NCBI RefSeq assembly: GCF_963678635.1
Contig: NC_087062.1
Location: 66,509,415 to 66,573,414 of the forward strand
DNA: 64,000 nucleotides
Source of the DNA: Symsagittifera roscoffensis
Taxonomy: Eukaryota > Xenacoelomorpha > Acoela > Convolutidae
Reading direction: 5' to 3'
Shown: positions 45,779 to 56,439 of the stretch, one piece after another
How positions within the stretch are numbered: the first letter of the stretch is position 1
Layout of the letters: every line of letters starts with the position of its first letter
Position numbers and translations under genes: made by a program
The notes under the pieces: generated by a model
Database searches by the model: none
What the model was told of the DNA's origin: nothing
What the model saw: the letters and a program-made list of their open reading frames with translations, nothing else

Positions 45779-47010
45779 AAATGACATTTGCCCAAAAATA
45801 ACGAGTCAAAACTTAGTTGTTCAGTAGAAGTAAATTGATAGATTACAACAAAGAGTACGAAGAATTCGGCTCTGAGAGCGCGTTTTGTGAGGGTGGAGCG
45901 AAGTCCTCCGGACACACCAACCGAAGATGGGAACTCAGTCCGAGGATCTGCGAGGCCAGAACTAGTAAGCTGGGTAGCCGGTGGCGAGAGAGTAGCACTA
46001 TCCATGTTAGGCTGCTGGGAAGTAATTGTAGTATTCGCAAACGTAACAGGCGGCAAATCATCCTGTAATTTGGGTCTTGTCTCCACCGGGGTAGATTCCC
46101 CAACCACTTGCAAATGGTTGGAACCCGACGAACCCTCGCAAGACGAATCAGCAGTAAGGTCCACCACCATCGGGTTACACACACTGGGGTCTCGTCAAGC
46201 CGTTTCTCCAATTTCGTGGGCTGAGAGCGAGTAGCTGACCTTTTGCCCGCACTGCGAGAAGTCGATCCTGAGGCTTGGAGACGATCACTTAACGTGTTTT
46301 GGCCAACTAAAGTGTTATAACGAAAGTTAGGCCTATGACAAACATGGTTCTTACAAAAAACTTTCCCTTTGTCAAAACAATAAGCGTGATCGGTAATCTT
46401 GAATTTAGCAATTTTATAAAGAGGTTCTCCGGACTGTCAATCTATGATTTTCCTAAAGACTCTAACGCGACTAGGATCGGATAAGAGAAAGTTTTCCAAT
46501 TTACTTGTTTTAGTCGGACGACGAGGTTGCAGAGCTGGTAACCTACGGGAACTAGTCTGGGCGCCTAGGGGTGTAGAACCAGACGCACACTCCAAAAAAC
46601 GAAGCGTGTTCCGAGTAAGACCCGTCTTTAGAGAATGGGCAAGGTCCGAATGACGGCTTGACAACTCTTTCAGGACCCGCTTTCCCCCATCCGGCTGGAG
46701 GTTTCGTTTGTACTGCGTCCACTTGTTTGCCGCCCGAGCAAGATCGGCCAGTGCCTTGTAAGGTTCACTCTCAGCCACATTACCCTCCAGGGAAAACATC
46801 GGTTTGAATCGGGGAGCAATCGGAGGATTGGCACTTTCTCTGGGCACCACGTTAGGGCGATCCCTGCTATAGTCCTGACTGGCAACCTGGTCCGGCGTTA
46901 GAAGGTTTCGTTCAAGTCTTTGGACAACATTATGATAAGCCTGAGACCATTCATTATTTGGCTTACGACCAAAATGTAACTCGAAAGGCGATTTTTTAAG
47001 CAGAAAGATT
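45779..47010 (-). mobile_element. Partial Gypsy copy (LTR end plus Pol C-terminal region)
   Basis: The first 60 bp (TGACATTTGCCC... to TTGATAG) match the left end of both full LTRs. It then jumps to DNA equivalent to 48715 onward in the full element and follows it to the GCGAATGT at about 47020, equivalent to ~49890. Missing are ~270 bp of LTR, the polypurine tract and ~270 bp of the Pol tail. Confidence 0.85.
45841..46950 (-). pseudogene. Pol C-terminal tail remnant in the partial Gypsy copy
   Basis: Minus strand: FKPMFSLEGNVAESEPYKAL and ADLARAANKW, then SSRRLPALQPRRPT and LLSDPSRVRVFRKIID, then (in other frames) the Ser/Thr/Pro-rich tail with VDLTADSS and SSGLADPRTEFPSS. These equal the region after integrase in the full element, about 90% alike, with several shifts. 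Confidence 0.75.
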
Positions 47011-47028
47011 ACTCTTGCGAATGTCCTT

Positions 47029-47948
47029 TTTTCCTGTTGACAAAAAATTGATTTCCTAATTTTACTTTCTCTCCCAAAACATATAAATCTTGGTTATTTT
47101 TACAAATCGAAAAAACTTTGAAAAACTTACCATTGCCTTATTCTCACCAGGCGCAAAATTTATAATCAACTCAAAAATGCTCTAACGGTTACTAAGAAAA
47201 AACCGATCTCAGAAAACAACACATGACCTTGTTATCATCTCAATTTCATCTTCTGCAAAACAACTTTATTGTTTTCTCCATTTTATCTGCGTCTGCTGCA
47301 ATTAGCAGTGTTATATTTAGTTTTCCCCCAATACACAAAAGATTTGTGTTCTTTGTGCCAAACTCCTGCTTATGCCCTATCGATATCCCAGTTTTCCGCT
47401 GTCAGATGTGTTAACAAAAAAAAATGAAATCTTTCACAAAATTCTTATCAAATAATGGAAACTCACTCGAAAGTAATTCGATGCAAATCATGCCTCCGAT
47501 TCACTTCAGAAAAGTGGTCACTTTTTGGCATTACACTCAGTTTTTGTATTTTTTTAAACTTGAGCTACTTAGCAAAAAATATGTGATTTTTATCTTTTGC
47601 CACACCATGTAAGCGAACTCATTTGTTTTTCTTTCACTGTATTCAGTCAAATTTTCAAATTTCAGTCAAACTTCTCCCTTATCAAAACTGATGAGTCGTT
47701 GAGACCTTCGAAAATCCTATTCACCTCTTTGTTTTCTTTTAATTTCTGTTAAATTTTATTTCGCTACGATTAAAAAGGCACAAAGATTTCGAGATACTTC
47801 AAAAATTTGTTACCCTTTATATTTATGAAATGGCTTGTGTAATACAATATCCTCAGCGAAATTTTTCCTATAAAGTTATCCTTGATCTGCCAGTGGTTCA
47901 ACCTAACTAATGACCAATTTTCATTTTTTTCTCTTCTCTTTCTATAAA
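47029..47948. repeat. Tandem duplication unit 2: host flank of the full Gypsy element
   Basis: Homologous to 45095-45778 with about 230 bp extra at 47505-47735 (from GAAAAGTGGTCACTT to TTCTGTTAAATTT). The frames at 45283 and 47223 correspond to each other but show no selection and no motif. Confidence 0.75.
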
Positions 47949-48280
47949 TGATAATTGCCGAGAAATAACGAGTCAAAACTTAGTTGTTCAGTAGAAGTAA
48001 ATTGATAGATTAGTTGATTAGTTAGTTGCAAAAGTTAGTGTTAGATACTTAATTCCAATTTAGTATATATTAGTCAAACTTTGACCAAGAGAAATTAGAG
48101 ATTGAGGAAGAGATAAATAGACATCTAACAAACGATATAACAAAACAACAGAGTGACCACGCACAGCGTGGCACTCGTATATGCCATATCTGTGACCTTG
48201 AAACAAGCAGAGATAATAATCTGCAGCATGGCTGCAAAGGGACAAGTTTTAAGCGAGGTACCGAAGGTCGCCTCATGACA
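47949..48280 (-). repeat. Gypsy 3' LTR
   Basis: In element orientation TGTCATGAGGCGACC ... to ...CA, 332 bp, about 92% identical to the 5' LTR. The complement of the polypurine tract (TTCCCCGC) adjoins it. Confidence 0.85.
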
Positions 48281-48288
48281 TTCCCCGC
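48281..48288 (-). promoter_or_regulatory. Gypsy polypurine tract
   Basis: GCGGGGAA on the minus strand directly before TGTCATGAGG of the 3' LTR, the expected plus-strand primer position. Confidence 0.7.
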
Positions 48289-48447
48289 GGGAGTAAAATT
48301 TTTTGGAAATCTATCCAAAATTTTGTAAAAGAAAAATAAACTGCAACCAGGTGAACATAAGATTGATAGCACCCTTATTGCTGAAACAGAATACATAGCA
48401 TAGATAATTTTAGATAGTTTTTATAGAGTTTGATATGCAAATACTAG
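48289..48447 (-). other. Gypsy 3' untranslated region
   Basis: Between the last stop of the Pol tail (near 48448) and the polypurine tract. AT-rich, no frame. Confidence 0.5.
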
Positions 48448-49962
48448 TCAACCGCCCTGTAGAGTTTTATTGATTTTGGCAGAGGAGGAAGAGGACGCCC
48501 CCTTGAGGTCTAACTGAGGTCGGTCACGAATAAGGGGTTTACGTGGCGAAGGCGAGAACGGCAAGACGTTTCCAGAGGGTGACTCTTTAAACTCCGCCTC
48601 AACTAGTTTTGATAGAATGACGTAAAGTGTCGCCAAAAAACTTCGTAGGCTTCTTACTACGCAAGGAGGTCCTGACCGCCTCCGAATCGTCCGCGACCGG
48701 CTGAGCGGGAAGGGATAACGAAGGGTACAAAGAATGCAGTTCTGAAAGCGCGTTTTGTGAGGGTGGAGCGAAGCCCTCCGGAGACTCACCAACCGAAGAT
48801 GGGAACTCTGCCTGATGATCTGCGAGGCCAGAACTAGTAAGCTGGGTAGCCAGTGGCGAGAGAGTAACATTGTCCATGTTAGGCTGCTGGGAAGTAATTA
48901 TAGTGTTTGCAAACGTAACAGGCGGCAAATCATCCTGTAATTTGGGTCGTAACTCCACCGGGTAGATTCCCCAACCACTTGCAAAGGGTTGTAACCCAAC
49001 GAGCCCTCGCTAGACGAATCAGCAGTAAGGTCCACCAACATCGGTTTAGACACACTGGGGTCGTCAGGCCGTTTCTCCAATATCGTGGGCTGAGAGCGAG
49101 AAGCTGACTTTTTGCCCGCACTGCGAGAAGTCGATCCTGAGGCTTGGAGACGATCACCTAACGTGTTTTGGCCAACTGAAAAGTTATAACGAAATTAAGG
49201 CTTTAGATAAACATGATTCTTTCGATAAATTTTCTCTTTATCAGTATCATAAGGGTGATCGGTAATCTGAGTAATCTTGAATTTAGCAATCTTATAAAGA
49301 GGTTTTCCGGACTGACGATCTATAATTTTCCTAAAGACTCTAACGCGACTAGGATCGGATAAGAGAAGGTTTTCCAATTTACTTAACTCAGTCGGACGAC
49401 AAGGTTGTAGAGCTGGTAACCTACGGGAACTAGTCTGGCCCCTGGGGGCGTAGAACCAGACCCACACACCGAAAAACAAAGCGTGTTCCCAGTAAGACCT
49501 GTCTTTAGAGAATGGACAAGGTCCGAATGACGGCTTGACAACTCTTTCAGGACCCGCTTTCCCCCATCCGGCTGGAGGTTTCGTTTGTACTGCCTCCACT
49601 TATTTGCCGCCCGAGCGAGTTCGGCCAGTGCCTTGTAAGGTTCACTCTCAGCCACATTACTCTCCAGGGAAAACATCGGTCTGAATCGGGGAGCAATCGG
49701 AGGGCTGGCACTTCCTCTGGGCACCACCTTAGCGCGTTCCCTGCTGTAGTCCTGACTGGCAATCAAGTCTTTGGGCTGAAGTATCAGAGTGAACAACATT
49801 ATGATAAGCTTGAGACCATTCAGTATTTGGCTTACAACCAAAACGTAACTCGAAAGGCGATTTTTTAATCACAGACTGATTATTCTTGCGAATGTTCTCG
49901 ACGATCTGATGAAGCGTTTCCTTAAAATTTCCAAAATTAGGATGAAGTCTAGCAGTGCGCAG
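48448..49962 (-). pseudogene. Gypsy Pol C-terminal region after integrase
   Basis: In minus order: SPFELRFGCKPNTEW-like codons near 49830-49870, DYSRERAKVVPRGS, RFRPMFSLESNVAESEPYKA, KRNLQPDGGKRVLK, RRLPALQP, LLSDPSRVRVFRKIIDRQSG, YKIAKFKITQITDHPYDTD, then a low-complexity Ser/Thr/Pro tail with DLTADSSSEGS and finally RSKKPTKFFGDTLRHS and KINKTLQGG. At least four frames are used. The Arg/Lys-Pro-Thr-Lys-Phe-Phe-Gly-Asp motif ending such tails is seen in related Gypsy Pol proteins and again, as KRYGSPVSHS, at the right edge of this window. Confidence 0.75.
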
Positions 49963-50952
49963 TTATCGCTTTACAATCTGAATTGAACGTTCGACTAAGC
50001 AACTCCCTCTATGATCACCAACCGGTGAAAGAATAGGTTTAATACCCTTACTAGAACAAAAATGTTGCACTACATCATTTTTAAACCCAGAGCCTTGATC
50101 ACTCCTGATAGATTGAGGAATACTATTAATACGAATATAAGATGCGAGGAATTTTGTAACCTTCTTAGCCCCAGCAGTTTTAGTAATAAGAACTGAAGGA
50201 AATTTAGAGAAACGATCTATAGCTACAAAGAGGAAAATCTTCGGACCCTTATCATCTAATATAGGACCGGCGAAACCTAATTGTAACTCCTGATTTAGCC
50301 CAGAGAGAGTAGGTAATGTTTGTGCGGTATGAAAATTCTTAGCGCGCTTAAGATTCTTACCATACAACGTGCATTCGCGGTGCTTCTCACAAGTATCAAC
50401 AATCTTTTGGTTGAGGAACGGCCACCAGATGTACACGGAGGCTGACATCATAGTCTCTTGTCCTGGGTGAGAGCGATGAGGGCGAGCAAGAACAGCTTGT
50501 CTGAGAGGTTCGGGAATTGCCAATTTATTGTCAATGATCACGCAGTTATTGACCACCGCTGCATTGGGCCAGAATTGAGCCATATTTGCCCCGAGCTTAT
50601 TGAAGGTAGTGACATCTTTATTGACAATGGCACGCTTCATAGGCCCCAGAAAGTGGTCCTCCTCCGTGAGTTCAGCTAAGAGATCAGCATCAAACAGGCC
50701 TGGCAGTCCCAAAATGCCCTTCTTGGACTTCGAGAGGATCGGCTTGCCCCCAATAACAGCAAAGACCCCGATCTTGGCGGCTGTGTTGGCTTTCCCAGGT
50801 CGAGTTAGACGGCACCGTCTCATAGCCTCCAACAGCTGATTATGACCCTCTTTTCTTGAACTAGTACTCGCGGCAACAAAACGAGTTTTGGCAGCTCGTT
50901 CACGGGTTCGATTAAGTTGTCGGATTTGATCCATGCGACAGATTCGACCCAA
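49963..50952 (-). pseudogene. Gypsy integrase
   Basis: 329 open codons. Zinc motif: H159, H162, then C188 and C194 with His at 191, where a Cys would be expected. Core D,D-35-E: the first Asp is replaced by Gly at 226 (QLGFAGP), the second is D285 (SDQGSGF), the Glu is E321 (LVERSIQ), 35 residues later. So one catalytic residue is lost and strand transfer should be impossible. The upstream ~150 residues are linker from RNase H. Integration of the cDNA into chromatin is the family function. Confidence 0.85.
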
Positions 50953-51679
50953 AATTCGGAGAATTCAATGGAAAGTTTTCCCCAAAAGTGAGGTGGTCAG
51001 TTTGCTCTGCCGTCGGATTTAGCTTTGTCTGAGAGTCGATAGGGTGAGTTAAAGTAGAGTTTAGATCGTTTTCAGTGAGCAGTTGAGTAGTATCAGGTGG
51101 TAGATTCCAGTTCGGTATATTCATGATCGATTTTAGTATACAAAAAGAAAATTTAGATTGAGAGAGAATAGATGATTGACTGTTTCGGAAAGTTTCAAGT
51201 CGGAGACAATATTTTCGAGTGAGAGAAACCGGTCTACAATTTTCAATTAGCATACTCGTTTTTGATTGGCTTAAATTCTGTGAGCATAACTCGACGCCCA
51301 CTATCGGTGAGAAATTTGAAGGACAAATTTGCAAAACGTGATTTAATTGGTTAGCAGACCGAGTTAATTTTCTGTCGCCCCTTACCGGAGAATGCTTGGA
51401 AGAAGGCGAGAAAGAAAACCGATGTGAAAAAATTTAACGCTTTCTTGCCATTAAACCCATCCCATTAAATTAAACCAATCCCTCGAATTATGGGGGCTCT
51501 ATGAATTGATGAATGTTAGGGCTTTATTAAAAGCCTTAATGGACTTAACAAAAAAGTTCATCGTAATTAGAAGGAGCAGGAGCCGAAAAGATGATGTAGC
51601 GAGATAAATAATCCACAATACGCAAAGTAACCCCAGGGACAATAATAACCTCGAAATCAAAGGGTAATAAACGATCTGC
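50953..51679 (-). pseudogene. Gypsy linker between RNase H and integrase
   Basis: Minus frames at 51499-51726 and 50912-51334 contain the end of RNase H (DRLLPFDFEVIIVPGVTL, DYLSRY) and an Asn/Ser/Thr-rich stretch (TQLLTENDLNSTLTHPIDS). Several stops and shifts. Confidence 0.6.
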
Positions 51680-51925
51680 TCATCTAGAAAGACGAGATTG
51701 ATACGACTTATTAATATAATTTTCACTCAATGCCGAAATAAAGGCTTTATGATCCGTCAAAAGTTGAAAACGATTACCCAACAAATAAGTTCGAAAATGT
51801 TCACAAGCCCAAACAATCGCCAACAATTCCAATTGATTTGTACTATACTTCGCCTCTGTATTATTAAGAAAACGCGATGCAAACGCAGTTGAGTCCCAAA
51901 CTCCCTGTTCCATTTCCTGTTCGAG
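51680..51925 (-). pseudogene. Gypsy RNase H
   Basis: Minus strand: FASRFLNNTEAKYSTNQLE, LLAIVWACEHFRTYLLG, FQLLTDHKAF. The RNase H core has TDHK kept, while the usual NELE is NQLE, so its first acidic residue is lost. The preceding DASHNGLGA belongs to the same domain but is separated by a stop (complement of TCA near 51925). Confidence 0.8.
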
Positions 51926-52546
51926 TCAAGCTCCTAGCCCATTATGACTAGCGTCACATTTTACCCGGGAATTTTTTGAAGAATCGTAATGAAATAGACT
52001 AGGAGTTTTAGGTACCAGATTGATTATACTTTTGAAGGCATTATTCTGTTCCTTTCCCCACAGAAACGACTGTTTATTACATGTCTTTAAAGATTGCCGA
52101 AAATGAACTGTTTGAAAGAGCAAATCGGGTATAAACCGTTGTAAATGATTTAACGTTCTCATAAATGAACGGAGCTGTTTCAAAGTTCTGAGAGGCTTGA
52201 GTGGTTGGATGGCATCAACTTTTGAAAATTTAGGAGAATAACCGTCCTCATTAAGGTCATATCCTAACCAAGTTAATTGGTTAACGGAAAATTCACACTT
52301 GCTAAGTTTCAGTGCCCAGCCTTCCGTATCGAGTCTCTGCATCACCTTCTCTACCAAATTGTTATGTTCTTGAATATCACCCTTTGTGACTACTAAAATA
52401 TCGTCCAAACAACAACACCCTCTAGTCTTTGTAAAGTACAGTCCATTGCCTTCTGGAACTCGGTTGGCATATCTGTTAAGCCGTAAAACCCATTTTTGAA
52501 TCTGTACTTTCCCATAGCGTCCCCGCACAAGATGTTGAAATTGCAA
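51926..52546 (-). pseudogene. Gypsy reverse transcriptase C-terminal half
   Basis: Minus strand: LDDILVVTKG (catalytic DD kept; the preceding aromatic residue is replaced by a Cys-rich stretch from a shift), KLSKCEFSVNQLTWLGYDL, SPKFSKVDAIQPLKPLRTLK, LRSFMRTLNHLQRFIPDL, then CNKQSFLWG and the start of RNase H (KCDASHNGLGA). Confidence 0.85.
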
Positions 52547-53119
52547 TGACTACTGTAAGAGAAGATAACGGCAACTGACTGAAAGCGTACTTCAACTCCA
52601 ATGATGTGAACCGAACCAAACCTTGCCAGGTACATCCTTAGTGATAATCTGAGCCACTGAATCGATGAGTTGATGAAAGTTTGGCATATGGTACTTGTTT
52701 TTCCAGATCTGGGCATTCATTTGCTGGGCTTTAAGAGCAAGTTTGATTGAGCCGTCCTTCTTTGCTGTCAACACAATGGGCGCTATGAAAAAATCAGTCA
52801 TACATTTATCCAGTTTTTTTATATGACTTTGTTCCACTAACATCCTGATTTCGTTAGCAACTCTATCCTGGATAAGAATTGGAATTTTACCTCCTTTGAC
52901 TTGACGCGGTACAAGAGGGTTTTTAAAGTTTGTATAGACTTTGTGATGCTTGTATCTACCTAATCGACTAAAAACGTGTGCATATTTACTGCCAAAGAAC
53001 GAACCTCAATATTCGGATATCAGGTCCGGAGATTGATCCTCAAGCAGATGAACAGACTTTGCCCTCAATTGCGTAGTTATCACGCCTAATTGATCCTGCA
53101 AGTCTAGACCCAAAAGATT
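52547..53119 (-). pseudogene. Gypsy reverse transcriptase N-terminal half
   Basis: Minus strand: GGKIPILIQDRVANEIRMLV, then TAKKDGSIKLALKAQQMN and KYHMPNFHQLIDSVAQ in one frame. The following YRFKNGFYGLTDMPTEFQKA is in another, near 52400-52510. At least three shifts. Confidence 0.8.
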
Positions 53120-53587
53120 TCAAGTTTTTTTTTCCGAGACGAGGAAATGAGCCTCCTCTACTTTCCAGCCGCTAGAAGAGATCGGAATGCAAATTGACCC
53201 AAGAAGATGAATGGATTTTTTATTGTAATCGACATACAAAGTATCTATAGAGTATCGTGTGATGTCACGAAATTTGATAGACGGGTTAAGTTGCAGTAAT
53301 AAAGCACAAGTGCTCTTATTGAGGAACGAGACCGGACTTCCCGTGTCAACGGTTGAGTAAAAGAAACTATGACTTGAACGCAACTGAATACTAAGGCTTC
53401 TAGGTTTCCCCCTGTTTGACTCGAGAAGTTCGATACTATTCATTCTGACCGCACTGTCTAATTGCAGAATGCCGAATACTGGCTTGCTATCGTATTCAGC
53501 ATCTATAAAATTGCAGTCGATCGAAGAACCCGATGCCTCCTCGTTTTGTGAACCAAATTCACTCGTCGTTTTGATGAATTTCAACAC
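53120..53587 (-). pseudogene. Gypsy aspartic protease
   Basis: 155 open codons with FYSTVDTGSPVSFLN (DTGS at 81-84), the active-site loop of retroviral-type aspartic proteases; the dimer cuts Gag-Pol. The domain is intact around the catalytic Asp. Flanking frames are shifted, so it could not be made in a normal polyprotein. Confidence 0.8.
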
Positions 53588-53938
53588 TTTGCAAAGTGAC
53601 CACGTTTCATTGAGAGATTATACGTAACTTCGCGAGCTGGGCAAGATTTTCTGTGATCCGGACTAAAGTGACTACCACAGAAGTAACACGATTTGTTCCC
53701 TATTTTTTCGATTAGTTTGATTTTGAGGAAAATTCCGTTTTCCTCGAGACGACTGAATTGAGAACGTGGGTTCTTGTTTAACCTTTAAATTATTGGAAAA
53801 CTGATTGCGTGGAAGTCGTTTTTGGAACTGAGCGGACGTACTAGCCCCTTTTTCACACTCCAGCGCGAGTTTAAAGGTACAATCCAAATCCGTCTTCGCC
53901 TTAATTAGTTGTTGCTGTACATCAACGTCACGAATTCG
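53588..53938 (-). pseudogene. Gypsy Gag C-terminus with zinc knuckle
   Basis: Minus strand: DLDCTFKLALECEKGASTSA, Gln/Asn-rich stretch, then after a shift KSCYFCGSHFSPDHRKSCPA, a Cys-x2-Cys-x7-His-x3-Cys knuckle, followed by MKRGHFAKC, the end of a second knuckle whose first Cys residues are lost. Zinc knuckles package the RNA. Confidence 0.75.
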
Positions 53939-54595
53939 TCAGATAAAAAAGTCTTTCAAAGTTTTCCTTTCTTTAGCGTTGGGCCAATTACACAGGGCAA
54001 TTTGAGCGCTAAGTTGAGCGTAGAATGAAGAGAAAGCATCGTTGCCCAGCATGAATACAAGGTTATAAAGCTTAATACGTTCTACAGTATAATACCGTTC
54101 CAACTTGAACAAAACCTCACATCCATTGTGAAATTTTCGAAAAAGTGTAACGCTAAAATCCGTGTGGGGAAAAGAGTCCGCGAAACGTCTCTTTCCTTCG
54201 TTACCCAAAGCGAAGAACAAACGTGACTTCAACCACGCTTCAGCTTCGTGATAAAACCAGTTTTGGCTGATTCGAGAACCTTTTCTTCTGCGCTCAACAT
54301 TCAACTCACTTACTCTACGAACCGCCGCTTGATCTCGGAGGACTCGAGCATTCGCCTCCCCAGCATCTTCGCCAGGACCAACAGCCTCTGGTTTAGGGGG
54401 TTCATCGATGATTTCCGTTGGCTCTACTAAAAGGTCCTGAAGGTTGATATTGTCCTTTAGACCCACTGCTAGGAAGAATTGACCTATCCGAGATTCCCAC
54501 AGGAACGGCAGATTAACAGATGGTTTTGCCCAAAAAGGAGGAATAACTAACAGGTCAGTCCTGTCTTCATTCACAGGAACTGCTGGCTGCGCCAT
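53939..54595 (-). pseudogene. Gypsy Gag N-terminal part
   Basis: 218 codons from an ATG whose first base is the last base of the 5' LTR, ending at an in-frame TGA after LKDFFI; the Gag reading resumes right after it (RIRDVDVQQQLIKAK). Contains LPFLWESRIGQFFLAVGL near residue 29, an acidic linker, and ARELLFxLGNEGKRRF-like capsid sequence around 150. Forms the particle core in active relatives. Confidence 0.8.
54577..54594 (-). promoter_or_regulatory. Gypsy primer binding site, tRNA-Ser type
   Basis: TGGCGCAGCCAGCAGTTC directly follows the LTR end on the minus strand. TGGCGCAG begins the primer sites of insect Gypsy-type elements primed by tRNA-Ser, so that is the likely primer. It lies wholly inside the Gag reading frame. 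Confidence 0.65.
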
Positions 54596-54927
54596 GACAT
54601 TTGCCGAAAATTAACGAGTCAAAACTTAGTTGTTCAGTAGAAGTAAATTGATAGATTAGTTGCTTAGTTAGTTGCAAAAGTTAGCGTTAGATACTTAGTT
54701 CCAATTTAGTATATGTTCGTCAAACTTTGACCAAGAGAAATTAGAGATTGAGGAAGAGATAAGTAGACATCTAACTAACGATGTAACAAAACAACAGAGT
54801 GACCGCGCACAGCCTGGGACTCGGTGTAGGCCATATCTGTGACCTTGAATAAAGCAGAGATAATAATCCGCAGCATGGCTGCAAAAGGACAAGTTATAAG
54901 CGAGGTACTGAAGGTCGCCTCATGACA
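54595..54927 (-). repeat. Gypsy 5' LTR
   Basis: TGTCATGAGG ... AAATGTCA in element orientation, 333 bp. Flank AAAAA on this side and ATAAA on the other could be an eroded five-base target duplication. Confidence 0.85.
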
Positions 54928-56439
54928 AAAAATCAACGTTCATATCCGAATACGATTCGAGATTTCTTTTTTTTTCTTATTTTTGTATAATTAACTAAAT
55001 ACCATGATTTTTTTGAACTTGGTATGATCACAAAATTATACTTAACAATGGCAAGTAAGGCACAATGAAACAGTTTTTTTATGACCTTTTAGACATGAGT
55101 GCAAACACCAAATTCTTACCATAAAAGAACTGCAGGGTAACAAAAATCTCTCCAATGGAGTGGGATTGCGACCATCAAGCAGTCATCCTAGAGAGGTTCT
55201 CGAGAAAACAAAAAAAAACAAAACAGCGGAATCTAAATTGAACGTAAGTACAAAAAGACAAGCTGCCAAAAAATTGCTCACCATAGACAATCAAAAAAAA
55301 ACAGAGAGAAACTATTCTTAGAAAAGAAACGCCATAGTTCATAAAAATCCTGAAACACTCCATTTAACCTGGCTATAACAATTGGAAAGACTAGGATTTT
55401 GTGTTCAAGTCAAATGTTTTGACAAAAAACAATCATTAGTGCCGGTAATATCTAGCCTTTCAAGACAAGTTTTTTTGGCTTAATGGATTACAGAACAACT
55501 GGCAAAAAATCGAACAAAACTCAATACATGCTAAAGAATGGGGTTAATTGGGTTAAAACGCCACCATTACAAAGTTCCGCGTCAATAAAAAACAATTGAT
55601 GTTTTATTTGTTAATCTAGGAAAAAAGCAGAAGTTGATGAAAAATTCCTGATAAAAAGGAAGATGAAGCGAACCAATCAAGCAAACTTTATGATGATAAT
55701 TAGGTGCAGGTTGTAACACATCTGAGATATGATATGAATTTTGTCCTTATGTTCAGTTTGCATCTATTTTCCCTGATAGCAAGTTGAAACTCTTTCTTAT
55801 TTTTGATGATACTTTTTTCGTCTTCTTTTCTCTTCTTTTTTTTTCTCTTGTAAAGTATAAATAGTTTTGCTCAATGTGAATTTTTCTCCATGCAAGTTGT
55901 CACATCTGTAACAGTACAGAACGTTTTGTACTATTGGAAATAATTGATACCCTCAGCTCAAAATCAAAAATTCAACCATTTTTTACCTTAAAATATAAGG
56001 GTTTGAAAAGGGTCAAATTAAATTGTGTGGTTTAAAAATTCTGTAAATATGCAAGACTGCTTGGATCTACGTTTTTCTTGTTCTTTTTTTAATGTTTCAA
56101 AATTTATTTGAAACAATAACTTGCCTCAGCCCCATGGTTACACAAAATTTTAGCTATCTGAGCTAACGAATTTTAGCGAAATTGCATAAATTGTAGAGTC
56201 TTATTCAATTTCCATCAGCTTAAACTTTTGTTTGGAACTGATAGAAGATTAAGCTATTATTTGAAATCGGCGGTAAAAAAAAACTATTTTACTTAATTTT
56301 TGTGAATACTTTTTGTCAAATCAGTTCTTTTAAAATCAAAGTTTTGCATCTTTTCCGATTTTAATTGAGCTGAGCTGGCATAGTAAACTCCGGCATTTTT
56401 TTTCTATCTATGAAATTTCTTGCATTCAACCTCCTTAGG
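54928..56439. other. AT-rich DNA without a supported gene
   Basis: No frame with family features. T-rich run TTTTTCTCTTCTTTTTTTT near 55825-55850. Nothing else seen. Confidence 0.45.

Larger units (their letters stand above)
45095..47028. repeat. Tandem duplication unit 1: host flank plus Gypsy 3' part
   Basis: TTCCTGTTGACAAAAAATTG, the TTCTGCA.AGCAACTTTATTG stretch and CTTTCTATAAATGA occur here and again from 47029, in the same order and ending in the same LTR terminus. Two copies therefore share flanking host DNA and the same insertion point of the Gypsy element, which shows duplication after insertion. This unit lost most of the LTR and the stretch next to it (joint near 45840). Confidence 0.8.
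47949..54927 (-). mobile_element. Ty3/Gypsy LTR retrotransposon, decayed
   Basis: 6979 bp between two LTRs. Reading the minus strand: 5' LTR, primer site, Gag with zinc knuckle, protease, RT, RNase H, integrase, long Ser/Pro-rich Pol tail, polypurine tract, 3' LTR. Protease-RT-RH-IN order and an H/C zinc motif with GPI/DQG integrase motifs place it in Ty3/Gypsy. No env-like frame. The two LTRs differ at roughly 25-28 of 332 positions, so the insertion is old. Stops and shifts interrupt every gene. Confidence 0.9.

Noticed and set aside
48060-48396. Cys/Leu-rich minus-strand frames across the LTR, suggestive of an env-like protein
   Set aside because: They lie in the LTR and 3' UTR, overlap each other in different frames and have no counterpart of usable length in the other LTR.
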